Shown here: piece after piece, positions 1-6,153 of the stretch
Layout of the letters: each line of letters starts with the position of its first letter
Numbering within the stretch: the stretch's first letter is position 1
DNA from: Burkholderiaceae bacterium
Lineage (GTDB): Bacteria; Pseudomonadota; Gammaproteobacteria; Burkholderiales; Burkholderiaceae_D
Reading direction: 5' to 3'
Assembly: GCA_019752915.1 (NCBI GenBank)
Contig: JAIELO010000284.1
Span: 1 to 7,780, forward strand
DNA length: 7,780 bases
Notes under the pieces: model-generated
Databases searched by the model: none
What the model was told of the DNA's origin: nothing
The model's input: only the letters and a program-made list of their open reading frames with translations
Program-made: the position numbers and the translations under genes

Positions 1-33
1 GCGAAGCTTGCAACAATAAAATAAGGAAGAGAC

Positions 34-2121
34 ATGACTGCAGAATATCAAGTGCACGGCGCAGTTGCCGTCATCACGCTGAATAATCCCCCTGTCAACG
101 GCCTCGGGCTGGTAACCCGCACCGCCGCGGTGCGCGGTATCGAGCAGGCGCTAGCCGACCCAGCGGTGAAAGCGATCGTCATCACCGGTGCCGGTAAAGC
201 GTTTTCCGGCGGCGCCGACATCAAGGAATTCAATTCTCCCAAGGCGCTGGCCGAGCCTAGCCTGCACACCCTGATCGCCACGGCAGAAAACGCCAGCAAA
301 CCGGTGGTGGCAGCGATTCACACGGTGTGTATGGGTGGCGGGCTGGAATTGTCGCTGGGCTGCCATTACCGCGTGGCCATGCCGGGCGCACAGATAGCGC
401 TGCCGGAAGTGAAGCTTGGGCTGTTGCCCGGTGCCGGTGGTACCCAGCGTCTGCCGCGTGTACTGGGACTGGAAATGGCCTTGAATATGATCGTTTCCGG
501 CACGCCGGTGGCCTCCGACAAGCTGGCCGGTACGGCGCTGTTCGATGCCGTGTTCGCTGCCGATGCCGATCTGGTAAGCGAGGCGGTCGCTTTCGCCACC
601 GGCATTGCCGATGTGCGTCCGCTGCCGAAAGTGCGCGACCGTCAGGTGGACTATCCGAACCACGAAGCGTTCCTGCAATTTACCCGTAACACCGTCAAAG
701 CCATGTCCGGTCCCTTCCCGGCGCCGCTCGAGTGCGTTGAAACGGTGGCAGCGTCGGTGACGAAGAAGTTTGACGACGGTATGAAGTTCGAGCGCGAGCG
801 CTTCCTGCACCTGATCCAGACCACCGAGTCGAAAGCCTTGCGCCATGCCTTCTTTGCCGAGCGCATCGCCAGCAAAGTACCGGACGTTCCAGCCGACACA
901 CCAGTGCGCAGCATCCGTCAGGCAGCAGTAATCGGCGCTGGCACCATGGGCGGCGGGATCACCATGAATTTCCTGAATGCGGGTATTCCCGTCATCATGC
1001 TGGAAACCCGTCAGGAAGCGCTCGACAAAGGCGTTGCGACCATCCGCAAGAATTACGAGGCAACGCTCAAGAAGGGCAAGCTGACGCAGGACAAGCTGGA
1101 GCAGCGCATGGGCTTGCTGACCACGACGCTCGCCTATGAGGACATTGCGCAGGCCGACATCGTGGTGGAAGCGGTCTTTGAAGAGATTGGTGTCAAGGAG
1201 GCTGTGTTCCGTGAACTCGACCGGGTCATGAAGCCGGGCGCGATACTGGCGTCGAACACTTCGACGCTGGATCTGAACCGCATCGCCAGCTTTACCGGCC
1301 GTCCGCAGGATGTGATTGGTCTGCATTTCTTTAGTCCGGCCAACGTGATGAAACTGCTGGAAATCGTGCGTGGCGCGCAGACGGGCAAGGATGTCCTGGC
1401 GACGGCACTGGCGCTGGCCAAGAAGCTGAAAAAGACCGGTGTGGTGTCGGGCGTGTGCGATGGCTTCATCGGTAACCGCATGATTGAACAATATAGCCGT
1501 CAGGCCGGTTTCCTGCTCGATGAAGGCGCGCTGCCGGAGCAGGTCGATCAGGCCCTCGAAAAATTCGGCTTTGCCATGGGCCCGTTCCGCATGGGTGATC
1601 TGGCCGGCAATGATATCGGCTGGGCGATCCGCAAGCGCCGCGCCGTCGAATCGCCGCAGATCCAGTATTCGCGCAGCGCTGACTTGCTGTGCGAGATGGG
1701 GCGCTTTGGTCAGAAAACCGGCGCTGGCTGGTATGACTATCAGGCCGGTGACCGCAAGGCCTATCCCAATGCGCAAGTGAACGCGATGATCGTCCAGCAT
1801 TCAGCCGATATCGGTGTGGCGCGCCGCCAGATTAGCGATCGCGAAATCGTCGAGCGTCTGGTGTATGCCATGGTCAATGAGGCGGCACTGATTCTGGAGG
1901 AGGGAATTGCCTTGCGCGCCTCCGATATCGATATGGTGTATCTGACTGGCTACGGTTTCCCCTTATTCCGTGGTGGCCCGATGTTCTATGCCGATACGGT
2001 GGGCTTGCCGAATGTTCTATCAGCCATGGCGCAATTCGCCCGTGGTTATCAGGGCGATGCCTGGCAAGCAGCGCCGTTATTGCTGAAACTGGCCGCTGAA
2101 GGGAAAGGGTTTAATAGTTGA
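34..2121 (+). CDS. Bifunctional enoyl-CoA hydratase / 3-hydroxyacyl-CoA dehydrogenase (FadB/FadJ type, beta-oxidation alpha subunit)
   Basis: This cytoplasmic enzyme should hydrate trans-2-enoyl-CoA and oxidise the resulting 3-hydroxyacyl-CoA with NAD+, the second and third steps of beta-oxidation. The 695-residue protein has an N-terminal crotonase domain (about 1-190) with the oxyanion-hole region AFSGGADIKEF (56-66) and two acidic residues, E105 in GGGLE and E125 in LPEVKLG. They have the same 20-residue spacing as the catalytic glutamates of E. coli FadB. A linker leads to a Rossmann domain (about 295-475) with GAGTMG (301-306) and E324 at the end of strand 2, favouring NAD+. H431 and E443 in HFFSPANVMKLLE form the dehydrogenase catalytic pair. 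Two C-terminal helical dehydrogenase domains follow (about 475-570 and 605-690). The start at 34 is supported by AAGGAAGA at 23-30. FadB, FadJ and peroxisomal-type homologues are similar, so no symbol is given. No thiolase is adjacent; one lies about 2.7 kb downstream. Confidence 0.96.
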   Translation: MTAEYQVHGAVAVITLNNPPVNGLGLVTRTAAVRGIEQALADPAVKAIVITGAGKAFSGGADIKEFNSPKALAEPSLHTLIATAENASKPVVAAIHTVCMGGGLELSLGCHYRVAMPGAQIALPEVKLGLLPGAGGTQRLPRVLGLEMALNMIVSGTPVASDKLAGTALFDAVFAADADLVSEAVAFATGIADVRPLPKVRDRQVDYPNHEAFLQFTRNTVKAMSGPFPAPLECVETVAASVTKKFDDGMKFERERFLHLIQTTESKALRHAFFAERIASKVPDVPADTPVRSIRQAAVIGAGTMGGGITMNFLNAGIPVIMLETRQEALDKGVATIRKNYEATLKKGKLTQDKLEQRMGLLTTTLAYEDIAQADIVVEAVFEEIGVKEAVFRELDRVMKPGAILASNTSTLDLNRIASFTGRPQDVIGLHFFSPANVMKLLEIVRGAQTGKDVLATALALAKKLKKTGVVSGVCDGFIGNRMIEQYSRQAGFLLDEGALPEQVDQALEKFGFAMGPFRMGDLAGNDIGWAIRKRRAVESPQIQYSRSADLLCEMGRFGQKTGAGWYDYQAGDRKAYPNAQVNAMIVQHSADIGVARRQISDREIVERLVYAMVNEAALILEEGIALRASDIDMVYLTGYGFPLFRGGPMFYADTVGLPNVLSAMAQFARGYQGDAWQAAPLLLKLAAEGKGFNS

Positions 2122-2131
2122 CCCAAGGAAA

Positions 2132-2172
2132 GTTCACATGTTTATTTGAAATTTATTTTTCTTGATGTGAAC
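2132..2172. promoter_or_regulatory. 8-bp inverted repeat upstream of the PEP-CTERM gene (possible operator or activator site)
   Basis: GTTCACAT (2132-2139) is the exact reverse complement of ATGTGAAC (2165-2172), separated by 25 A/T-rich bases. The right arm ends 5 bases before the -24-like GG element and overlaps the candidate -35. That position would suit a repressor or activator site. It could instead form a weak hairpin at the 3' end of the upstream gene's mRNA, but no U-tract follows, so a classical terminator is unlikely. The regulator is unknown. Confidence 0.4.
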
Positions 2173-2197
2173 ATTCCGGCAAATTACTTGCTATAAT
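2168..2197 (+). promoter_or_regulatory. Extended -10 sigma70-type promoter for the PEP-CTERM gene
   Basis: TATAAT at 2192-2197 matches the consensus -10 perfectly and is preceded by TGC (2189-2191), giving an extended -10. The best -35 with an 18-base spacer is TGAACA (2168-2173), a 4/6 match. Transcription would start near 2203-2204, leaving a leader of about 83 bases before the ATG at 2287. Confidence 0.6.
2176..2192 (+). promoter_or_regulatory. Sigma54-like -24/-12 element overlapping the -10 box
   Basis: The bases CCGGCA (2176-2181) and TTGCT (2188-2192) place GG (2178-2179) and GC (2190-2191) exactly 12 bases apart, as in the sigma54 consensus YTGGCACGrNNNTTGCW. The -12 half is perfect; the -24 half deviates at the T and at the bases after GGCA. 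Published work, as I recall it, links some betaproteobacterial PEP-CTERM genes to RpoN and the NtrC-like regulator PrsR, which makes this worth noting. The overlap with TATAAT means chance similarity is possible. Confidence 0.4.
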
Positions 2198-2203
2198 TTC
2201 CTC

Positions 2204-2286
2204 ATGGTAGCAAAAGTTTCCTCGGGTTATGTTTTTTTTGCGAGGCGGGCACCATACATAACTAGACATCTACTTTGAGGAAATTT
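2204..2286 (+). promoter_or_regulatory. Structured mRNA leader with a predicted anti-Shine-Dalgarno helix
   Basis: AAGTTTCCTC (2214-2223) can pair over ten consecutive positions, with one G-U, with GAGGAAATTT (2277-2286). The latter is the whole ribosome binding site up to the start codon. The CCTCG part (2220-2224) can alternatively pair with CGAGG (2241-2245), which would free the binding site. GCAAAA (2210-2215) can also pair with TTTTGC (2236-2241), and ATGGT (2204-2208) with ACCAT (2251-2255). These pairings are mutually competing, which is the layout expected of a translational switch or thermosensor. It is prediction by eye only and fits no riboswitch class I recognise. Confidence 0.35.
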
Positions 2287-2928
2287 ATGAAACGTACCTT
2301 CGTCGCCGCCGTTCTCGCTGTCTCCGCCTTCGCTTCGGCCCATGCTGCAAGCATCACTGGCCTGGTCAATACCGGCGTGGGTGCCAGTGACACTGCTGAT
2401 AGCAACTATTCGCTGAAACACAATGGCGTGGTGTCGACTCCGATCATTACGGTCAACAATGTCTGGCCGATTACGCCTTGGCTGGTGAACACCGTTGATT
2501 CGAAATGGATCACCCCGACCGATAATCAGGCGCAGTCGTTCGACCCAAGCAGCAATGGCACTTACACCTATTCGCTGTCGTTCAACCTGAACGGCTACGA
2601 CGCCAGCACCGCGGCACTGACCGGTCGCTTTTCCGCCGACAACAATGCGGTTGTTCTGCTGAACGGTACCCAGATCGGTAGCGTTTCCGACTTCAAAGTG
2701 TGGGGTAATTTCGGCAGCAGCAACGGTAGCGCTTTCGTGGCAGGCACCAACACCCTGGAATTCGTGGTGACCAATCTCAAGCAAAGCAGTGGTAACCCGA
2801 CCGGTCTGCGCGTCGAGTTCCTGTCCTCCAGCGTCGCTGCGGTACCGGAACCAGAAACCTATGCAATGCTGCTGGCTGGTCTGGGCATGGTGGGTCTGAT
2901 CGCGCGCCGTCGTAAACAGGCAGCCTAA
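2287..2928 (+). CDS. Secreted PEP-CTERM sorting-domain protein, about 21 kDa, unknown function
   Basis: This is a predicted exported surface or extracellular protein of 213 residues. A signal peptide (1-20) has basic K2-R3, a hydrophobic core and an AHA cleavage motif before A21. The C-terminus is a textbook PEP-CTERM signal: VPEPE (186-190), a hydrophobic helix (about 192-206) and the basic cluster RRRK (207-210). Exosortase recognises and cleaves this signal. The mature part (about 21-183) has no cysteine and is rich in Ser, Thr, Asn and Gly. Alternating hydrophobic strands and the segment LLNG...VAGTNTLEFVVTN...PTGLRVEF (124-178) suggest a beta-sandwich, resembling galactose-binding-like folds only in general pattern. 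No exosortase is in the window, so it must be encoded elsewhere. The ATG at 2287 is chosen because GAGGAA (2277-2282) sits just upstream; an in-frame TTG at 2275 would overlap that site. In this family such proteins are associated with exopolysaccharide and biofilm or floc; a specific role here is unknown. Confidence 0.92.
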   Translation: MKRTFVAAVLAVSAFASAHAASITGLVNTGVGASDTADSNYSLKHNGVVSTPIITVNNVWPITPWLVNTVDSKWITPTDNQAQSFDPSSNGTYTYSLSFNLNGYDASTAALTGRFSADNNAVVLLNGTQIGSVSDFKVWGNFGSSNGSAFVAGTNTLEFVVTNLKQSSGNPTGLRVEFLSSSVAAVPEPETYAMLLAGLGMVGLIARRRKQAA

Positions 2929-2944
2929 TTCTTTCCTGAATTAG
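2925..2944. repeat. Perfect 7-bp inverted repeat spanning both convergent stop codons
   Basis: CTAATTC (2925-2931) and GAATTAG (2938-2944) are exact reverse complements around a six-base loop. The left arm holds the TAA stop of the PEP-CTERM gene (2926-2928). The right arm holds the TTA that is the transporter's stop read on the other strand (2941-2943). A hairpin could form in either transcript. Neither strand has a U-tract directly after it, so it is not a classical terminator by itself. Confidence 0.55.
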
Positions 2945-4659
2945 TCCTCAAGGCCGCCGTTGGCGGCCTTTTGTTTTGGGTCGGGCGAGTTGGTTTCGCG
3001 CAGAAACAGCGTACCGATCACCGCCGTCATGAGGGCAATGACGATGGGATACCAAAGACCATAGTAAATATCGCCTTTGTAGGCCACCAGCGCAAACGAT
3101 ACGGTGGGCAACAGGCCGCCAAACCAGCCATTGCCGAGATGGTAGGGCAGTGACATGGCGGTGTAGCGTATCCGTGCCGGGAACATTTCCACCAGCATCG
3201 CTGCGAGCGGGCCATACACCATCGTCACGTACAGCACCAGCAGGAACAGGATGGCAACTACCATCGGCTTGTGTATCTGGCTGTCATCGGCGCGGCTCGG
3301 ATAGCCAGCCGCTTTGATGGCCATGCCCAGTGCTTTCTTTAACTGGCTTTCGGCCAGTTTGCTGGTCAGATCGAAATCGACACCGTTCTCGGTCATGCTG
3401 GCATTAAACGCGCGCAGCTCCGTCGCGCCAATCCGGATCACGGCGATGCTGCCCGCCGGACCATCTTCCCGCGCGTAGGCGACCGAAGCGTTCGAGAGCA
3501 GGCTGGCGGCAATGTCGCAGGAGGATGGGTAGCGGATGGTATTACTCGGGCTGAACTGGAAGTGGCATGAAGCGGGGTCGGCTATCAGTATCACCGGCGC
3601 CTTGGCCAGTGCCGCTTCGAGCGCCGGATTGCCGTAATGCGTGAGCGCGCCGAACAAGGGGAAATAGCTGGCCGCAGCGAGCACGCAGCCGCTGAGAATA
3701 ATCCATTTGCGACCGTACAGATCACTGAGTTTGCCGAACACAATGAAGAATGGTGTCGCCAGCGCTAGCGACACCGCGCTCATCAGATTCGCCGTCGCGC
3801 CATCGATTTTCAAGGTCTGGGTCATGAAGAACAGCGCGTAGAACTGGCCGGTGTACCAGACGGCAGCCTGACCCATGGTCAGACCGAACAGGGCAATCAT
3901 CGACAGGCGCAGATTGCGCCACTGGCCGAAGGCTTCCCACACGGGGGCGCTGGAGCCACGGCCCTCAGCCTTCATCTTTTCGAACACGGGCGATTCGTGC
4001 ATCGACATGCGGATCCAGACGGAAACACCGAGTAACAGCACGGACACCAGAAACGGTACCCGCCAGCCCCAGTGTGCAAATTCCGCTTCGCCGGTCGCCA
4101 GGCGGGTGCCGAGGATCACCAGCAGCGAGAGCAATAAGCCAAGCGTGGCGGTGGTCTGGATCCAGGCAGTGAAGAGCCCGCGTTTGCCTGCCGGGGCGTG
4201 CTCCGCCACATAGGTTGCGGCCCCGCCATATTCGCCGCCCAAGGCCAGCCCCTGCAAGATCCTGAGGATGACCAGACTGATCGGCGCGGCGATGCCGATG
4301 GCGCTGTAGGCCGGTAGCAGTCCGACCAGAAAAGTCGCACCGCCCATAATGAAAATGGTAATGAGAAAAGTGTGCTTGCGTCCCACCAGATCGCCCAGAC
4401 GACCGAACACCAGCGCGCCGAAGGGGCGCACCAGAAAGCCGGCAGCAAAAGCCAGTAATGCAAAGATGAAGCTGGTGGTCGAATCACCGACAAAAAACTG
4501 TTTGGCAATGATAGGCGCCAGCGCCCCATACAGATAAAAGTCGTACCACTCGAACACGGTGCCGAGCGACGACCCGATAATCACTTTGCGTTCCTGCTGC
4601 GTAATCGGCGGGGATGGTGGCAGGTTGCGCGCCAGCGCGGCACCTGTTGATCGCGCCAT
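2941..4659 (-). CDS. MHS-family (metabolite:H+ symporter) MFS transporter with a large periplasmic loop
   Basis: This inner-membrane secondary transporter probably imports an organic acid or osmolyte with protons; the substrate is not readable. Its 572 residues show about 12 membrane segments. The MHS signature [10 protein letters not shown] is at 36-45, the first MFS motif [10 protein letters not shown] at 86-95, [15 protein letters not shown] at 133-147 and the repeated motif [10 protein letters not shown] at 309-318. A late conserved stretch [22 protein letters not shown] is at 494-515. Between predicted helices 9 and 10 lies an insertion of about 120 residues (343-464), predicted to be periplasmic. 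It has C365 and C381 ([15 protein letters not shown]) that could form a disulfide, and it accounts for the length above the usual 430-500 residues. Similar loops occur, to my knowledge, in a subgroup of proteobacterial MHS proteins. AGGAG (minus strand, 4670-4666) lies 6 bases before the ATG. The gene is divergent from the thiolase and convergent with the PEP-CTERM gene. Confidence 0.93.
   Translation of the reverse strand: MARSTGAALARNLPPSPPITQQERKVIIGSSLGTVFEWYDFYLYGALAPIIAKQFFVGDSTTSFIFALLAFAAGFLVRPFGALVFGRLGDLVGRKHTFLITIFIMGGATFLVGLLPAYSAIGIAAPISLVILRILQGLALGGEYGGAATYVAEHAPAGKRGLFTAWIQTTATLGLLLSLLVILGTRLATGEAEFAHWGWRVPFLVSVLLLGVSVWIRMSMHESPVFEKMKAEGRGSSAPVWEAFGQWRNLRLSMIALFGLTMGQAAVWYTGQFYALFFMTQTLKIDGATANLMSAVSLALATPFFIVFGKLSDLYGRKWIILSGCVLAAASYFPLFGALTHYGNPALEAALAKAPVILIADPASCHFQFSPSNTIRYPSSCDIAASLLSNASVAYAREDGPAGSIAVIRIGATELRAFNASMTENGVDFDLTSKLAESQLKKALGMAIKAAGYPSRADDSQIHKPMVVAILFLLVLYVTMVYGPLAAMLVEMFPARIRYTAMSLPYHLGNGWFGGLLPTVSFALVAYKGDIYYGLWYPIVIALMTAVIGTLFLRETNSPDPKQKAANGGLED
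2950..2977 (+). terminator. Rho-independent terminator of the PEP-CTERM gene, inside the 3' end of the transporter gene
   Basis: AAGGCCGCC (2950-2958) and GGCGGCCTT (2962-2970) form a perfect nine-pair stem with a GTT loop, followed by a T-rich run (TTTTGTTTT at 2969-2977 counting the stem's last bases). It lies 22 bases after the PEP-CTERM stop. On the minus strand the same bases encode the transporter's last residues, around KAANGGLED, and the hairpin is not followed by U there. It should therefore terminate mainly rightward transcription. Confidence 0.85.
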
Positions 4660-4746
4660 TTTTGTCTCCTGTACCCTGTCTTCTGTACTTTCTTATTGTT
4701 CCGACAGGCAAAGTTGGTACTTCATCAGTCTGTATTCAGTGTGAGC

Positions 4747-4761
4747 CGCGTAACTTACGCG
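4747..4761. promoter_or_regulatory. 15-bp palindrome, likely regulator-binding site in the divergent promoter region
   Basis: CGCGTAA (4747-4753), a central C, and TTACGCG (4755-4761) form a perfect 7+1+7 inverted repeat. The half-site core AACTTAC (4752-4758) recurs at 4774-4780, exactly 22 bases on, about two helical turns. This geometry fits a dimeric repressor such as a TetR- or GntR-type protein. Both types control acyl-CoA catabolism in proteobacteria, but the bound protein is unknown and no regulator gene is in the window. Confidence 0.5.
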
Positions 4762-4811
4762 TTGCTTGCTGTGAACTTACCGGATGCTTACAGAAGTTTT
4801 GCGAACGGTCG

Positions 4812-4830
4812 TGCTATATTGTGCTATGCT
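4812..4830 (+). promoter_or_regulatory. Tandem extended -10 boxes upstream of the thiolase gene
   Basis: TGC-TATATT (4812-4820) and TGC-TATGCT (4822-4830) are two extended -10 candidates made by a direct repeat, GTGCTAT, at a 10-base step. No good -35 lies at the right distance from either, so the TG extension would have to compensate. Starts near 4827 or 4837 would give a leader of about 30-40 bases. Confidence 0.45.
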
Positions 4831-4868
4831 GGCCTGAATCACCTTCCATACCTATAACGGAGACCTCG

Positions 4869-6047
4869 ATGATGGATGCTGTAATCGTTTCGACTGCGCG
4901 TACCCCTTTGGCCAAATCATGGAAAGGCGCTTTCAATATGACCCATGGCGCGACGCTGGGCGGCCATGCGCTGCAGGCGGCCATCCGCCGCGCCGGGATC
5001 GAGGCCGGCGAGGTGGAAGACGTGCTGGTCGGTTGTGCCAATCCGGAAGGCGCTACGGGCGGCAATATCGCCCGCCAGATCGCCCTGCGCGGCGGCTGCC
5101 CGGTCACTACGGCCGGGATGACCATTAACCGTTTCTGCTCGTCCGGCTTGCAAACCATCGCGACTGCCGCCCAGCGCATTATTGCCGGCGAAGGCGACAT
5201 CTATGCTGCCGGCGGGGTGGAATCGATCTCCTGTGTGCAACAGGAAATGAATCTGCATATGTACAAGGAAGTCTGGCTGGCACAGCATAAACCGGAGCTC
5301 TACTGGCCGATGCTACAAACGGCGGAAACGGTCGCCAAGCGCTACCAGATCAGTCGCGAACGTCAGGATGCCTATGGCGTGCAGAGCCAGCAACGCGCTG
5401 CCGCAGCGCAGGCGGCCGGTTATTTCGATGCAGAAATCGCGCCGATGACCACCATCATGGGTGTTGCCGACAAGGCCAGCGGTATGCTGCTGTCGCGTGA
5501 AGTGACCATCAGTGCCGATGAGGGTATCCGTGCCGATACCACCTATGAAGCCGTGGCAAAGATCCGCAGTGCCGTACCCGGTGGCGTGATCAGCGCCGGC
5601 AATGCCAGCCAGTTTTCCGATGGCGCGTCGATGGCCATCGTGATGAGCGCCAGCACGGCTGCGGCCAAAGGGCTGCAGCCGCTCGGTATCTTCCGCGGCT
5701 TCGCCGTGGCCGGTTGCGAACCGGACGAAATGGGCATCGGCCCGGTGTATGCGATTCCCAAGCTGCTCAAAAAAGCCGGGCTGAAGGTCGAAGACATCGG
5801 CCTGTGGGAGCTCAATGAAGCGTTTGCCGTGCAGGTGCTGTATTGCGCCGATACGCTCGGCATCCCCATGGATCGCTTGAACGTCAATGGCGGGGCGATT
5901 GCCGTGGGTCATCCGTATGGGGTCTCCGGCGCGCGCCTGACCGGCCATGCGCTGATCGAAGGCAAGCGGCGCGGCGTGAAATACGTGGTGGTGACGATGT
6001 GCATCGGTGGCGGTCAGGGCGCTGCCGGCCTGTTCGAGGTGGCCTGA
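4869..6047 (+). CDS. Acetyl-CoA C-acyltransferase (thiolase family, FadA/PaaJ-like)
   Basis: This cytoplasmic thiolase should cleave 3-ketoacyl-CoA with CoA to acetyl-CoA and a shortened acyl-CoA, the last step of beta-oxidation. An acetoacetyl-CoA-specific role is also possible. The 392 residues match the usual length. C90 in [10 protein letters not shown] is the nucleophile, NEAF is at 316-319, H348 in [10 protein letters not shown] and C378 in [11 protein letters not shown] complete the catalytic set. GHPYG replaces the GHPIG common in biosynthetic acetoacetyl-CoA thiolases and fits a degradative subgroup. The ATG at 4869 follows GGAGA (4859-4863) by 5 bases; the adjacent ATG at 4872 gives 8 bases, so either could be used. 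The open frame extends upstream to 4614, but that part overlaps the transporter start and is not thiolase-like. The gene could pair functionally with the hydratase/dehydrogenase at 34-2121 even though it is not adjacent. Confidence 0.94.
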   Translation: MMDAVIVSTARTPLAKSWKGAFNMTHGATLGGHALQAAIRRAGIEAGEVEDVLVGCANPEGATGGNIARQIALRGGCPVTTAGMTINRFCSSGLQTIATAAQRIIAGEGDIYAAGGVESISCVQQEMNLHMYKEVWLAQHKPELYWPMLQTAETVAKRYQISRERQDAYGVQSQQRAAAAQAAGYFDAEIAPMTTIMGVADKASGMLLSREVTISADEGIRADTTYEAVAKIRSAVPGGVISAGNASQFSDGASMAIVMSASTAAAKGLQPLGIFRGFAVAGCEPDEMGIGPVYAIPKLLKKAGLKVEDIGLWELNEAFAVQVLYCADTLGIPMDRLNVNGGAIAVGHPYGVSGARLTGHALIEGKRRGVKYVVVTMCIGGGQGAAGLFEVA

Positions 6048-6125
6048 TTCCCGGATCCCCGTTCCCGTCTGGCGGTGGTGCTGGTGGCCTAAAAGCTGTA
6101 TGCTGCCGGCGTCATCAACAAGGAC

Positions 6126-6139
6126 GGCGCTGCAGCGCC
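6126..6139. repeat. Perfect 14-bp palindrome before the Dabb gene
   Basis: GGCGCTGCAGCGCC reads the same on both strands. It lies in the 106-base gap between the thiolase and the Dabb-domain gene, 4 bases before the AGGAA ribosome binding site (6144-6148). It could be an operator or an RNA stem (GGCGC/GCGCC with a TGCA loop). No U-tract follows, so it is not a terminator. About one such palindrome could occur by chance in a window of this size. I see no convincing promoter in this gap. Confidence 0.35.
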
Positions 6140-6153
6140 AGATAGGAACGCGT

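Larger units (their letters stand above)
4660..4868. promoter_or_regulatory. Divergent intergenic region between the transporter and thiolase genes
   Basis: These 209 bases contain no convincing gene. They hold the transporter's ribosome binding site (minus strand, 4666-4670), a 15-base palindrome (4747-4761), tandem -10-like boxes for the thiolase (4812-4830) and the thiolase's GGAGA (4859-4863). No clear sigma70 promoter for the transporter could be picked out on the minus strand. CTGTAC occurs twice, at 4669-4674 and 4683-4688, with no assigned meaning. Confidence 0.7.

Noticed and set aside
1..33. 3' end of an upstream gene
   Set aside because: Two frames have stops within the first 24 bases, but the stretch is too short to tell coding from leader sequence; only the ribosome binding site at 23-30 is supportable.
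151..1800. Long minus-strand open frame (549 codons) opposite the hydratase/dehydrogenase
   Set aside because: It is a shadow of the strong third-position G/C bias of the real gene. Its translation is rich in His, Arg and Gln without any recognisable domain, and the plus-strand frame has complete catalytic motifs.
2132..2172. Rho-independent terminator for the hydratase/dehydrogenase gene
   Set aside because: The arms are only 8 bp and half A/T, the loop is 25 bases, and no T-run follows the second arm; operator function is more plausible.
2275..2286. TTG start four codons upstream for the PEP-CTERM gene
   Set aside because: It would place the start on top of the GAGGAA ribosome binding site; ATG 2287 gives a standard signal peptide.
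2227..2784. Minus-strand open frame (185 codons) opposite the PEP-CTERM gene
   Set aside because: It has no ribosome binding site or recognisable domain and runs across the promoter and leader region; the plus-strand gene has both a signal peptide and a PEP-CTERM tail.
4740..4785. CRP-type sites around the two TGTGA motifs (4740-4744 and 4770-4774)
   Set aside because: Neither has a TCACA-like half at the required 6-base spacing.
4762..4804. Sigma54 promoter at the TTGC motifs before the thiolase
   Set aside because: None of the TTGC motifs (4762, 4766, 4799) has GG at the required distance upstream.
4614..4868. 85-codon upstream extension of the thiolase frame
   Set aside because: It overlaps the start of the divergent transporter, crosses the promoter region, and adds sequence unlike any thiolase N-terminus; the ATG at 4869 has a good ribosome binding site and gives the normal family length.
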